Assembly (NCBI GenBank): GCA_036478595.1
Contig: JAZGEF010000064.1
Span: 5,826-69,825, forward strand
DNA from: Granulosicoccus sp036478595
GTDB taxonomy: Bacteria > Pseudomonadota > Gammaproteobacteria > Granulosicoccales > Granulosicoccaceae
Direction: 5' to 3'
Length of the DNA stretch: 64,000 nucleotides
Positions 7,442 through 16,575 of the stretch are shown here, piece after piece (within the stretch, counting starts at the first letter, position 1; each line of letters opens with the position of its first letter). The notes beneath the pieces were generated by a model. It did no database searches, was not told where the DNA came from, and worked only from the letters and a program-made list of their open reading frames with translations. Made by a program: the position numbers and the translations under genes.

Positions 7442-8977
7442 TCAAAAGGTACCAAATCCGCTTGCCTCACGTAGCCGATACTCAAGTTTGAGCCGCCAGC
7501 TGGTGTCTGAGTATTCTTCGTAGTTATATGAGTAGTTACGACCTGGGGTGTCATTCTGCCACTGATCCACGAAATATTGCCTAGCCTCAACTATCGCCTC
7601 GTGATCAAATGCCGCTTCTAACAACACATTGGTCTCTAAGTTAAAGTCCTGCAAATTGCGCCGCGTGTAATTTCCAGAACCCAGCAACAAACCATATCGC
7701 GGCTCATCACCCACCCCACTCCACAGCAGCATCTTAGCGTGACATTGCTCGCCTTTGGTTGCGCACCACTTCACTGAGATACCCGCCGCTTCTAACTCGG
7801 TGGCAACAGGCCTGTTGGGCACCCCGTTTTTTGTGCGACCGAAAGCATCCTTGTTAACGTCAAGTAGCACTCGCAAATTTGCCCCGCGTTTTTGTGCGCC
7901 CTTCATCGCCGCAATGATGCCTCTGTCGGATAGATAAAACATCAATAAATCCACGTTAGCACCTTCGCCAGCGGTGTCGAGTGTTTGAATGATTCGATCT
8001 CTTATCCGGCTTTCGGTTAGCACTTGAACAATTGCCTGATCCGCTGCACCGTCGCTAGACTCGCTGTTCACCCTAACGACTTTCACCGCCTGATCAATGA
8101 GTACTAAACCGGTGAGAGTGCGAAGTTGAGTTACCATTTTGTCGACCGTTTGTTGATCGTTGTATTCAGCACTGAGCGTTAACAACGCAAGTTCTGATTG
8201 AAGCAAGTCATTTACCGCACTGCCGGTAAACGACAAAGCAACATTTCGGTGTGCGCTACTACCGTCGTGAGGGTTGGCTGACATCACAATTGCTTTATTA
8301 CTACCGCTTTTACGACCAGCGATAATTAACTTGCGATGGTTGGCCTTGAAGTTAGCCATGGTTAACACGCTGCGCAGTGACACCCTGCCATCACCTAGCG
8401 GATTTTTTACCGTATCCGCCCGCACATTGCCAAACGGTTTAATTAACGTACGCCATAAACCTGAATACAAAGGGTTACTATCCTGCAGCTTGCTTAGGTC
8501 GCTTTCAACTACCAATATGCCTGCATTGCGCAATATAATGAGATGAGAGGAATCAAGCCCCCGGTAAATTGAATTCACCGGATCAGTAATAAACACAATA
8601 GGCAGAGTCGGATCTTGTTGCTTTCTAGCCACCAACGCTTCCGTTAGCTCGCTTGATAAGCCGCGATGAGTTTCAGCGGCTGGTCCTTGCCAGTCGTTAA
8701 ACAAGAACATATCAATAAGAAGAAACTGATGGGCTTCTTCAATTAGTGAAAACACCTCATCAAAAATCCTTTGTTTTAAGTGTCGATTGCCGGAATCATC
8801 AATCCAACTTGTATCAGCCAAAAAACTGACATCTTCGACAGAGCGCGCCTCACTATCCATACCCACTGCATCAGGCGGTGGTATCACGGCTGTAATCCCG
8901 AGCACAGCGACAATGTATGCGGCAATTAGCGCCGTGGTGCGAATCAAAAAGGTTCGAAAGAAACGAAGTATCGGCAT
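7442..8977 (-). CDS. Phospholipase D-like protein with N-terminal membrane anchor
   Basis: About 511 residues. An N-terminal hydrophobic segment (residues 8-30) suggests a signal anchor with the catalytic domains outside the cytoplasm. Two PLD half-sites are visible: FKANHRKLIIAG followed by SANPHDGSS (about residue 214), and QCHAKMLLWSG followed by LLGSGNYTRRNL (about 410). Each keeps the histidine and lysine and the downstream Ser/Asn, but the usual aspartate of HxKxxxxD is glycine in the first and serine in the second. The family includes cardiolipin synthases and phosphodiesterases. I chose the ATG at 8977; a TTG at 8992 is possible. It is not obviously part of the dgc operon. Confidence 0.75.
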   Translation of the reverse strand: MPILRFFRTFLIRTTALIAAYIVAVLGITAVIPPPDAVGMDSEARSVEDVSFLADTSWIDDSGNRHLKQRIFDEVFSLIEEAHQFLLIDMFLFNDWQGPAAETHRGLSSELTEALVARKQQDPTLPIVFITDPVNSIYRGLDSSHLIILRNAGILVVESDLSKLQDSNPLYSGLWRTLIKPFGNVRADTVKNPLGDGRVSLRSVLTMANFKANHRKLIIAGRKSGSNKAIVMSANPHDGSSAHRNVALSFTGSAVNDLLQSELALLTLSAEYNDQQTVDKMVTQLRTLTGLVLIDQAVKVVRVNSESSDGAADQAIVQVLTESRIRDRIIQTLDTAGEGANVDLLMFYLSDRGIIAAMKGAQKRGANLRVLLDVNKDAFGRTKNGVPNRPVATELEAAGISVKWCATKGEQCHAKMLLWSGVGDEPRYGLLLGSGNYTRRNLQDFNLETNVLLEAAFDHEAIVEARQYFVDQWQNDTPGRNYSYNYEEYSDTSWRLKLEYRLREASGFGTF

Positions 8978-9188
8978 GTTAAGCAAGTCCAAATTTGACT
9001 AAATGAGAGCGTTTTTCTCGTAATTGTTAATACAACGTCACAAATGAGCTCGTTCTAATTGATACAATCGCGTCAGTTCAGTATCCCACCAGTGTGCATT
9101 ACTTAGCAGAGTGACAAAACATCGGTTGGAAGCTTGGCCTAAATAATAACAATTAGAACAAAAGGCTTTGCGGCAGCAACAATTGGGT

Positions 9189-9228
9189 AACCGGTCGGTT
9201 CAGTAAACTTCGACGTACGCACTATACT
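9189..9228 (+). promoter_or_regulatory. Possible promoter of the exopolysaccharide operon
   Basis: In the 280-base divergent gap before the tyrosine-kinase gene, TATACT at 9223-9228 is a good -10 hexamer. TTCAGT 18 bases upstream is a weak -35, and a short dyad AACCG-GT-CGGTT lies at 9189-9200. This is seen by eye only. Confidence 0.3.
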
Positions 9229-9283
9229 ACTGCGTTGCCAATCAATTTTTGCCTGCGCCGCCAACCAGACGGACGATCAACGA

Positions 9284-11551
9284 ATGAAAACAGTCAATTA
9301 CATGCAGCCTGGCGCGGCTCTACAAGGGTACGCTACGGTTCCAGCAACCAGCGACGCAAAAGAATACTTGCGCCTGTTGTTACGCCATAAATTTGGCTTA
9401 CTACTCACTTTCTTGCTTGGCCTTGGCTTAGCAATGCTCTATCTGATCAGCACACTGCCAGAATACGAGGCCAATGCGCTGATTTCTGTTGATAACACGC
9501 GAAAGAATCGCGGAGAGGAATCTGAAGCCCTTCCCAACTGGAACCAAGCTTCAGTACTCAAGGAAGAATCCAGCATCTTAAGTTCGCGGCGTGTGCTTCA
9601 GCCAGTCGTTGAGCAACACAACCTGCGTACGCAAGTTGATGCAAAAAAAATACCGGTACTAGGTGATCTTGCTCAACGCTTGCCACTATTGGGCGGCTGG
9701 ATATCCAATTTGAGCTTTGTCAAGGGCTATGCTTGGCAGGAATCAGCTGTTGATATTGCGATACTGGACGCACCGCGCGAATGGGAAGACGAAGAGCTCA
9801 CACTCACGTCCTTAGGTGATTCACGTTATTCACTACACAACAAAGAGTTAAGTGTAATAGACAGCGCTCGAGTTGGCGAAAGCATTGTGGTTGAATCACC
9901 ACCCTTAGCATCGCTTCGTATTCAGGTCACAAGCATAGATGCAGCACCGGGTGTTGAATTTACGGTTATCCGCCACTCGCTAGAAAACTCTATTATCGAC
10001 TTACGTTCGCGAATGTTCACTGAATCTAGCGACGCTCGTTCACAGATGATCAATGTACGGGTCCGAGGCAGCAACCCAGAGCAAGCCGCTAACTTAACCA
10101 ATGGTATTATTAGTCAATATCGCGATGTTAAATTGGGTTATTCATCCAGAGACGTGGACGATAATCTTGAGTTTTTTGAAGAAGAAGTGCCTCGTTTGGA
10201 ACAAGAACTTCGTGCTGCAGAGGCGGCACTATCCGTATTCCGTACCAAAAGCCAAACAGCCAATCTAGATATTGAAATCAAAGCTGCCTTAGGTCGCCTA
10301 GACCTGCTTGAGCGCAAATTACTAGAATTGCAGATAGAACGTGACGAGCTAGCAGAGCGTTATACCAACCTACACCCGAGCACCAAACGCCTCGATAAAG
10401 AAATCACTGTGCTGCGCCGCAAGATTAGCCAATCAAAGGCGATCATCCGCGCAGCGCCAGACACGCAACGCGAACTCACGGTGCTGGAGCAAAAAGTAGA
10501 GAGCGCCTCGAAGATCTACAATGATCGAAACGAGGAACTTATCAAGCTTCGAGGCTCCGCACGCGGCACAGTTGGCGCGGTCGAAATCTGGGACGAAGCA
10601 CAAATACCACGTAAGCCCATCTCACCTAATTCCTTACTCGCTATCGTAGGCGGCACTCTGGCTACCCTATTTTGCTATATGTTGTTTTTAACGCTTCGTT
10701 CGGCACTCACAACTGTGATTTCCGATCAAGATTCACTAGAGCGCGCATCGGGTTTACCGGTGTTTATGAACATTCCAAAATCTGCGGCTCAAAAACGGCT
10801 AGGCAACGCGCTTACTGTTGATCCTCGCCGTATGCTGCCCGGTTCGAGCGGTGGATCGTCTGAAAACAATGACGTAGCCAACAGTAACGTATTGGCATTA
10901 AGTAAGCCTGAAGATTACTCAGTAGAGAATCTACGCGGCCTACGCTCCATGCTCGAAGATGTTATGGACAACGCTGCCAACAATGTATTGATGATTACCA
11001 GCCCGCTACCTAGCATGGGCAAATCATTCGTTAGCATGAACCTTGCGGTACTACTGGCTCAATCGGGCAAGCGAGTGCTGCTAATCGACGCTGATTACCA
11101 ACGTGGGCAGCTTCACAAGTCTTTCGGCATGCCGATGGGGCCTGGCTTGCCTGAAGTGGTTCGCGGCAAGTCAGAGCTAAAAGAGACAGTCAAAGCCACA
11201 TCTGTACCAAATTTATACTGCATACCGCGTGGCTTTATGGGCGGCACAGCCGGCCAAGAAATGCCCAGCGACAAGGAATTCGGTGCTTTTATGCAGGTCG
11301 TAGCGCCACGGTTCGATATCGCCATCATCGATACGCCACCAGTATTAAGCGTTGCAACGGCCGCCGCGCTGGGTAAGCACGCTGGATCCACCCTTATGGT
11401 GGTTAAGGAAGGCGAAGTAAAAGAACCTCAATTGACAGAATCACTTAAGCGACTATCGTTTTCTGGTGTCCGCGTAAATGGTTGCATAATGAATGGCTCA
11501 ACTGCGCCAACACCGCGGCACTATGCGTACTATAGAGAACAACTGGACTAG
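9284..11551 (+). CDS. Polysaccharide co-polymerase / tyrosine autokinase (BY-kinase, Wzc/ExoP/GumC type)
   Basis: 755 residues. The N-terminal Wzz domain has flanking transmembrane helices (about 38-56 and 450-470), a large periplasmic part with a coiled coil (about 295-420), and PRKPISPN before the second helix. The cytoplasmic kinase domain starts near 540: Walker A SPLPSMGKS (573-581), Walker A' VLLIDADYQ (598-606) and Walker B IAIIDTPP. The tyrosine cluster YAYY near residue 747-750 is the expected autophosphorylation tail, though short. These proteins control chain length and export of exopolysaccharide with an outer-membrane Wza-type channel, which is not in this window. It is the first gene of the polysaccharide block. 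Confidence 0.9.
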   Translation: MKTVNYMQPGAALQGYATVPATSDAKEYLRLLLRHKFGLLLTFLLGLGLAMLYLISTLPEYEANALISVDNTRKNRGEESEALPNWNQASVLKEESSILSSRRVLQPVVEQHNLRTQVDAKKIPVLGDLAQRLPLLGGWISNLSFVKGYAWQESAVDIAILDAPREWEDEELTLTSLGDSRYSLHNKELSVIDSARVGESIVVESPPLASLRIQVTSIDAAPGVEFTVIRHSLENSIIDLRSRMFTESSDARSQMINVRVRGSNPEQAANLTNGIISQYRDVKLGYSSRDVDDNLEFFEEEVPRLEQELRAAEAALSVFRTKSQTANLDIEIKAALGRLDLLERKLLELQIERDELAERYTNLHPSTKRLDKEITVLRRKISQSKAIIRAAPDTQRELTVLEQKVESASKIYNDRNEELIKLRGSARGTVGAVEIWDEAQIPRKPISPNSLLAIVGGTLATLFCYMLFLTLRSALTTVISDQDSLERASGLPVFMNIPKSAAQKRLGNALTVDPRRMLPGSSGGSSENNDVANSNVLALSKPEDYSVENLRGLRSMLEDVMDNAANNVLMITSPLPSMGKSFVSMNLAVLLAQSGKRVLLIDADYQRGQLHKSFGMPMGPGLPEVVRGKSELKETVKATSVPNLYCIPRGFMGGTAGQEMPSDKEFGAFMQVVAPRFDIAIIDTPPVLSVATAAALGKHAGSTLMVVKEGEVKEPQLTESLKRLSFSGVRVNGCIMNGSTAPTPRHYAYYREQLD

Positions 11552-11728
11552 CACGAGTGTGTCAAATTACGCCCAGATGTGAACACTATCACAATATAGG
11601 ATTTTTACCTGTGAACTACGGTCATATTACTCACTGGAATTATTACGACCCTGCTGCAGCGGGTTAGAATGCGCACCTGCGGCGGGTAATACCCGAACTT
11701 AATTTAAATAAAAAAAGAGATTCTTAAA

Positions 11729-12472
11729 GTGTCTAATGCCGAAACAATAAAAAATACAAAAACTGGCAATGCTTCTACTGACCATCCAGCCAATTCACCG
11801 ATGATCGATGACATTTCGGGCAAAACACGCCATTGGTCGTCGATTGCCGGCGTCAATAACAACGCCCTCAAGCCGATATCAGGTATTAGTGCCGCTCTAA
11901 AGCGCTTTGAAGACTTCGTTTTAGGCTCTATCGCATTACTGATCATTTTCCCGTTAATGTTGCTTATTTCACTGATCATCAAACTAGACAGCACCGGCCC
12001 GGCTTTGTTCTGCCAAGCTCGCAGCGGTCGTAACCGTGAAGTGATTAAGGTATACAAATTCCGCACTATGTACCAAAACGGTAGCCAGGAATTTCGTCAG
12101 GCTGAAAAAGACGATCCTCGCATCACTCGGGTCGGTTCATTCCTTCGTCGTACTAGCCTTGACGAGCTACCACAGCTATTCAATGTGATTCAGGGTTCAA
12201 TGTCATTGGTAGGGCCACGTCCTCACCCTCTAAAGCTTGATGAAGAGTTCAAATACATTATTCCAGCGCTAAGCTCACGCTACGCCGTTAAGCCCGGTAT
12301 TACCGGATGGGCACAAATCAATGGCTTCCGCGGTGAAACTCGCCAAGTTAGCGATATGGTGCAACGCATCGAACACGACCGTGACTACGTGAAAAAGTGG
12401 AGCCTTTGGCTGGACATCAAAATTTTGTTCATGACCGTGCTTAAAGGCTGGACTCACAAAAACGCTTACTAA
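11729..12472 (+). CDS. Priming sugar-phosphate transferase (bacterial sugar transferase, ExoY/PssY-like)
   Basis: 247 residues. After a polar N terminus of about 50 residues, one transmembrane helix (about 68-88) leads into the catalytic bacterial sugar transferase domain, with KFRTM, RRTSLDELPQLFNV, SLVGPRPH and KPGITGWAQINGFRGET. It transfers a hexose-1-phosphate from a UDP-sugar to undecaprenyl phosphate and so starts the repeat unit. The short form lacks the extra membrane helices and CoA-binding-like domain of WbaP/GumD-type enzymes. The GTG at 11729 is preceded by AAAAGAGA. Whether glucose or galactose is used cannot be read from the sequence, though galE lies downstream. Confidence 0.88.
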   Translation: MSNAETIKNTKTGNASTDHPANSPMIDDISGKTRHWSSIAGVNNNALKPISGISAALKRFEDFVLGSIALLIIFPLMLLISLIIKLDSTGPALFCQARSGRNREVIKVYKFRTMYQNGSQEFRQAEKDDPRITRVGSFLRRTSLDELPQLFNVIQGSMSLVGPRPHPLKLDEEFKYIIPALSSRYAVKPGITGWAQINGFRGETRQVSDMVQRIEHDRDYVKKWSLWLDIKILFMTVLKGWTHKNAY

Positions 12473-12491
12473 TTTTACTCACCATCATTTG

Positions 12492-12517
12492 AAGCCTTCG
12501 TCACTTTACGAAGGCTT
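12492..12517 (+). terminator. Stem-loop after the priming transferase, possible terminator
   Basis: AAGCCTTCG and CGAAGGCTT form a perfect 9-base stem with an 8-base loop 19 bases after the stop; only a weak T-rich stretch (TTCTG) follows, so termination may be partial. Confidence 0.55.
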
Positions 12518-12533
12518 TCTGTGAATGAGTTAC

Positions 12534-12555
12534 GTCCAGCAGTTTCCTGCTGGAC
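12534..12555. repeat. Perfect stem-loop in the GT26 gene leader
   Basis: GTCCAGCAG-TTTC-CTGCTGGAC is a perfect 9-base stem with a tetraloop and no T-run. A third small hairpin, GAACC-ACC-GGTTC, follows at 12583-12595, 18 bases before the next start codon. These could be transcript-processing or attenuation elements in the middle of the polysaccharide operon. Confidence 0.5.
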
Positions 12556-12612
12556 TACAATACCCCTTCCAGTCACCTTTAAGAACCACCGGTTCTCAAC
12601 CCGAGATTTTCC

Positions 12613-13407
12613 ATGGACAGCTCCAGCAATGGGTTGCAGAGTCGCTTCTTATTGGGCTTTTTTGCACATCCCGGGACAATCGAAGATTACCTGAGCCTGA
12701 TTGAAACCAGCATCGTCGATAAAGCTCCCTGCACCGTGCTCTATCACAACCTTCACTCGCTCTACAGTTATTTCACATCATCATCGCTACGTGCATTTTA
12801 TCAGGGCAAAACTGTCCTGGTGGATGGCATGCCAGTAATTTGGCTCTACAAATTATTTGGTGTAAAGCTCACTCGAGAGCACCGCATCACCTATGTAGAC
12901 TTTATAATGCCGATGATGCAGCAGGCTCAACGAAATGGATGGAAGGTCTTTCATTTGGGCCAGCAATCAGACATACAGCAACAAGCACTAAGCATTATCA
13001 AGGAGCAAGTTCCCGGCATAGAGATTCAAGGCCACGATGGATACTTTGACCAAAACCCTCAATCTGAGCAAAGCTTGGCTGTAATAAACACAATCAATGA
13101 GTTTGGCACAGACTTGTTATTGGTTGGTTTTGGCGCCCCCCGCCAGGAAGCTTGGGTAAGCGCTCATCGAAACCAACTAAATGCGCCAGCAGTTTTTACC
13201 TGCGGTGCCTGCATGGAATATGTCGCAGGCGCCGTAAAAACACCCCCTCGCTGGATGGGACAATTGGGATTGGAATGGAGCTTTCGCTTGTTTGAAAACC
13301 CAAAGCGATTTGCATTCAGATACCTCGTCGAACCCATACTGCTGGGAGCAATCCTTGCTTTCAACGGCGTCAAGTCACTGGTCACCGGAAAACGGATTAG
13401 TCACTGA
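12613..13407 (+). CDS. WecG/TagA/CpsF family glycosyltransferase (GT26)
   Basis: 264 residues. The family core is complete: VLVDGMPVIWLYKLFG, then TYVDFIMPMM, KVFHLGQQ, LLVGFGAPRQEAWV, CGACMEYVAGAVKTPPRWM and GLEWSFRLFENPKRF. WecG and TagA transfer ManNAc(A) to the lipid-linked first sugar; in exopolysaccharide clusters the homologues (GumM type) add glucuronic acid, mannose or other hexoses, so the donor is not predictable. It probably adds the second or a later sugar on the cytoplasmic face of the membrane. The stop overlaps the flippase start by one base (TGATG). Confidence 0.88.
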   Translation: MDSSSNGLQSRFLLGFFAHPGTIEDYLSLIETSIVDKAPCTVLYHNLHSLYSYFTSSSLRAFYQGKTVLVDGMPVIWLYKLFGVKLTREHRITYVDFIMPMMQQAQRNGWKVFHLGQQSDIQQQALSIIKEQVPGIEIQGHDGYFDQNPQSEQSLAVINTINEFGTDLLLVGFGAPRQEAWVSAHRNQLNAPAVFTCGACMEYVAGAVKTPPRWMGQLGLEWSFRLFENPKRFAFRYLVEPILLGAILAFNGVKSLVTGKRISH

Positions 13408-14717
13408 TGGCCTCATCCGGCCCATTACCAACGAATGGACACGACAGCTTCAAGCCCAAATTGATAGATAAGGCCATCAAGCTTTTCTCGTCACGCTATG
13501 CACTATCTCTTGGCGCACAAGCCCTCGTCAGCGGTTTTCACTTCGCCCTTAACTTATATTTAGTGAGGACAATATCGCTCTACGACTATGGCGTTTTTGC
13601 GTTTGCGTTTGTATTAGCACTCTTTGCATCGGCAATTAACAACGCGTTAATATCAACGCCGTTAACCGTTTATACACCGATAATCAAAGACGCTGATGAA
13701 CGTGCACATCAAGAAGCCATGTTTAGCACGCTCAACCTGTTGCTATTTGGTTTCCTGGTTGTTGCCGGGCTCGCTTACGCTTGGCTCTCTGGTATTCCAA
13801 ATGATACGGCCTTAGCAGTAACACTATTCGTGGCTGTGTATTCAGCACGTCAATATAGTCGTAGCTTTGGTTACTCTCGCCTACGCCCCTTAGTGACAGC
13901 CACTGGCGATGTGTTTTATGTACTCGCAGGGCTTGCCATCATTGCGGTTCTGCATTTCACGCAGCCGGCAATGCCTGTGAGTTACATACTGCTGGCATTG
14001 GCAGCGGGTAATTTGATCGCAATGTTGGTTGAACGCTTACGTTTGCATGGCTCTAAAAAACGCTGGCTAACAGTTGCTAACCTGCGCAAGTACGCCACAG
14101 TATGGGAACAATCGCGATGGGCATTGATCGGTGCGCTTACTACGTTATTTTTAGCACAAGCGCATAGTTTGATTATTACCTGGCATGCCGGCCCGGGCAC
14201 TTACGCACCGTTGGCGGCGGGCTTTGTTTTGTTTGGTCCAGTTAGGGTGGCGCTACTTACTTGGCAAAACATGGTTAAACCAGAACTCGCAATGGCATTG
14301 GCGGATAAGCAACAAGAAGCCGTGCTACAACAAATCAAACGCACCTCTATCATGATGGCAGCAGCCGTTGTAGTGATGGCAATCTGCGTAGCCATTGCTT
14401 GGCCTTGGATTCACAAACTGTTGTATGCAAAACAATACGCCGACCAACCGATGCATTTCATCGTGGGAATGTGGTCGTTAACGACTTTATTTGCCGCAAT
14501 CTACAACGCCCCCAGCGCTGCCTTGCAAGCCATGAAAGAATTTCGTGTCTTAGCCATGGCCAGTGTGTTCGGTGCCGTGCTGAGTGGAGTACTGGTCACA
14601 GTGTTGTTATTTAAGAGTGGCCCAATCTCCACACTCTATGCGATCCTAGCAGCCGAGCTTTTTATGGCCGTCTATCTGATGCGCATCATGTGGGCTCGCT
14701 TAAAAGGTGCCGCATGA
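13407..14717 (+). CDS. Lipid-linked oligosaccharide flippase (Wzx-type, MOP superfamily)
   Basis: 436 residues with about 12 to 14 hydrophobic helices and little else, as in the polysaccharide-synthesis branch of the MOP exporter superfamily. YALSLGAQALVSGFHFALNLYLVR is the typical first helix region with a conserved start after an amphipathic N terminus. It would flip the undecaprenyl-linked repeat unit to the periplasm for polymerisation. It overlaps the gene before it by one base and the gene after it by four bases (ATGA), showing tight translational coupling inside the cluster. Confidence 0.85.
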   Translation: MASSGPLPTNGHDSFKPKLIDKAIKLFSSRYALSLGAQALVSGFHFALNLYLVRTISLYDYGVFAFAFVLALFASAINNALISTPLTVYTPIIKDADERAHQEAMFSTLNLLLFGFLVVAGLAYAWLSGIPNDTALAVTLFVAVYSARQYSRSFGYSRLRPLVTATGDVFYVLAGLAIIAVLHFTQPAMPVSYILLALAAGNLIAMLVERLRLHGSKKRWLTVANLRKYATVWEQSRWALIGALTTLFLAQAHSLIITWHAGPGTYAPLAAGFVLFGPVRVALLTWQNMVKPELAMALADKQQEAVLQQIKRTSIMMAAAVVVMAICVAIAWPWIHKLLYAKQYADQPMHFIVGMWSLTTLFAAIYNAPSAALQAMKEFRVLAMASVFGAVLSGVLVTVLLFKSGPISTLYAILAAELFMAVYLMRIMWARLKGAA

Positions 14718-15628
14718 CTCGCGTCGCCATTTGCATCTGCACATACAAACGGCCTGATGGGCTTACCAAACTGCTCGACAAGCTCACCCAGTTAACGCCG
14801 GCTACACCCGATGCCGTGGTGGTTATCGATAATCATAAAGACGGTGAAGGCGCAGCTGTTTGCTCGCGGCTTGCGGCAAGTTACCCGTTTGAACTCCACT
14901 ACGCTATTGAAGCTGAGCCTGGCATCTCCTATGCTCGAAATTCGGCCGTATCGTTGGCCTTGCAACAACAAGCTGATTTAATCGCCTTCCTTGATGATGA
15001 CGAATGGCCTGAGCCAAACTGGCTGACAGAGCTAATCCGCGTCCAAACTGACACCGATGCTGATGCTGTGGGTGGCCCAACATTGTCTGTATTCCCACCC
15101 AATAGCCCTGAATCACTGACGAGCAACCCCTATTACGGCGCCGATATGAGCATTGAAGATGGCTCCAGGTGCCATTTACAGGCCGCCGGAAACTTTATTA
15201 TTCGGGCATCAACGATATCTGATATGGGTCCGGCCTTTTTTCGCACGGAATTTGCACACTCAGGAGGTGAGGATTTGGCTTTTTTCTTAACTCTCACCCA
15301 AAAAGGGGCGCGAATGGCCTGGGCAGCTAATGCGGTTGTGCACGAAGCAGTGCCGGCCAACAGAATGAGCCGCGACTGGTTAAAGGGAAGAATAATCAAT
15401 ATTGCTAATTCTAGAGTCCGCGTAATGCAGATACTTGAGCCAGGAATCGTGCCCGCTGCCATTAGAGGTTTGAAAACTGTGGCGCTGTTTTTTCAAGCAA
15501 CGGTGTGGTCTCTAATAGGTTTGCTTAACGTAACGCGGCGCGAGCACGCTGCCATGCTACGTTGGAAATTCCTGGGCAAATTCACAGCCCACATCCGACA
15601 CAAAACTGTACGTGAAGAAGGCCACTAA
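14714..15628 (+). CDS. Family 2 glycosyltransferase
   Basis: About 304 residues, starting at the ATG at 14714 that overlaps the flippase stop; the N terminus MTRVAICICTYKRPDGL is the classic start of a GT-A fold. The metal-binding region is IAFLDDDEWPEPNWL, and GEDLAFFLTL marks the acceptor-side acidic motif. A C-terminal hydrophobic segment (TVALFFQATVWSLIGLL) may contact the membrane. It would add one sugar of the repeat unit; donor and linkage cannot be predicted. Confidence 0.87.
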   Translation: MTRVAICICTYKRPDGLTKLLDKLTQLTPATPDAVVVIDNHKDGEGAAVCSRLAASYPFELHYAIEAEPGISYARNSAVSLALQQQADLIAFLDDDEWPEPNWLTELIRVQTDTDADAVGGPTLSVFPPNSPESLTSNPYYGADMSIEDGSRCHLQAAGNFIIRASTISDMGPAFFRTEFAHSGGEDLAFFLTLTQKGARMAWAANAVVHEAVPANRMSRDWLKGRIINIANSRVRVMQILEPGIVPAAIRGLKTVALFFQATVWSLIGLLNVTRREHAAMLRWKFLGKFTAHIRHKTVREEGH

Positions 15629-16575
15629 TGTCCGACACTCCTCGATTTTCAATCATCGTTCCAACTTACAATCGTGAAAACTCGGTGCTGCACACGCTGG
15701 CCGGGTGTTTTGCACAAACATTTACTGACTTCGAACTCATCGTTGTTGATGACGGTTCAAGCGATGCCACGCTAAGCAAACTAAAAGCCGTCAATGATCC
15801 ACGCTTAGTAGTGCTCACCCAAGAAAACGCTGGCCCTGCGGCTGCCCGTAATCACGGCATGCGAGTAGCACGTGGCGAGTACTTAGCATTTTTAGATTCG
15901 GACGACGTGTGGTATCCAGATTATTTACAGTGCGTGCAAGATGCACTGGAAATAGATTCCGAGCTAATTGTTTACGGCCGCATCATTATGGATCGCGGTG
16001 TTAATCGCTATTGGGTTAAACCTGATCGCGCATTAGGCAGCAATGAACCCATTTATGATTTTTTATATGTGCACGGCGGCTTTATTCAAACTAGCACAAT
16101 GGTAATACCGCAAAAGGTTCGCGATCAAGTGCAATGGGACGAATCAGTCACCTTTGGCGATAACGATCAGTTCGCCATCGATTGTTGGCATACCGGTGCA
16201 AAGTTTCACATGATAGAGCGGCCACTCACGTTATACGCAGATGTGATGAGCCCGGATGCCTTATCACAGCTGCCAATATTTGAAGGCAGGTCCGAAAAGT
16301 ACACCAACTTTTTTAAATGGATGGACACGCAACAAGACATGATGAGTGCCAAAGCTCAGCTCGCGTTTAAGGCCCGCTTTGAAAGTGTTGGTTTGGCTCG
16401 CAGTGCTCCTCTACAAAGCATGGGTTTGTTGTTCAAAGCCTATCGCGGTGGTGCTATGGGCTTAGGCAGCTTGTTGCGACAAACCATGCAAAACTTCACG
16501 CCACGTCTTTATCGACGTGTGACTGATCAATACGTAAAGCTTCGCGGTGCGCGCCTCCATACACTGGAACGCTAG
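15628..16575 (+). CDS. Family 2 glycosyltransferase
   Basis: 315 residues with a GT-A domain in the first 200: FSIIVPTYNRENSV, VVDDGSSDATL and FLDSDDVWYPD, which contains the DxD-type metal site. FGDNDQFAIDCW probably corresponds to the catalytic-base motif. It starts within the stop codon of the previous transferase (TAATG) and ends overlapping the start of the polymerase-like gene (TAGTG), so all three are coupled. Specificity is unknown. Confidence 0.87.
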   Translation: MSDTPRFSIIVPTYNRENSVLHTLAGCFAQTFTDFELIVVDDGSSDATLSKLKAVNDPRLVVLTQENAGPAAARNHGMRVARGEYLAFLDSDDVWYPDYLQCVQDALEIDSELIVYGRIIMDRGVNRYWVKPDRALGSNEPIYDFLYVHGGFIQTSTMVIPQKVRDQVQWDESVTFGDNDQFAIDCWHTGAKFHMIERPLTLYADVMSPDALSQLPIFEGRSEKYTNFFKWMDTQQDMMSAKAQLAFKARFESVGLARSAPLQSMGLLFKAYRGGAMGLGSLLRQTMQNFTPRLYRRVTDQYVKLRGARLHTLER

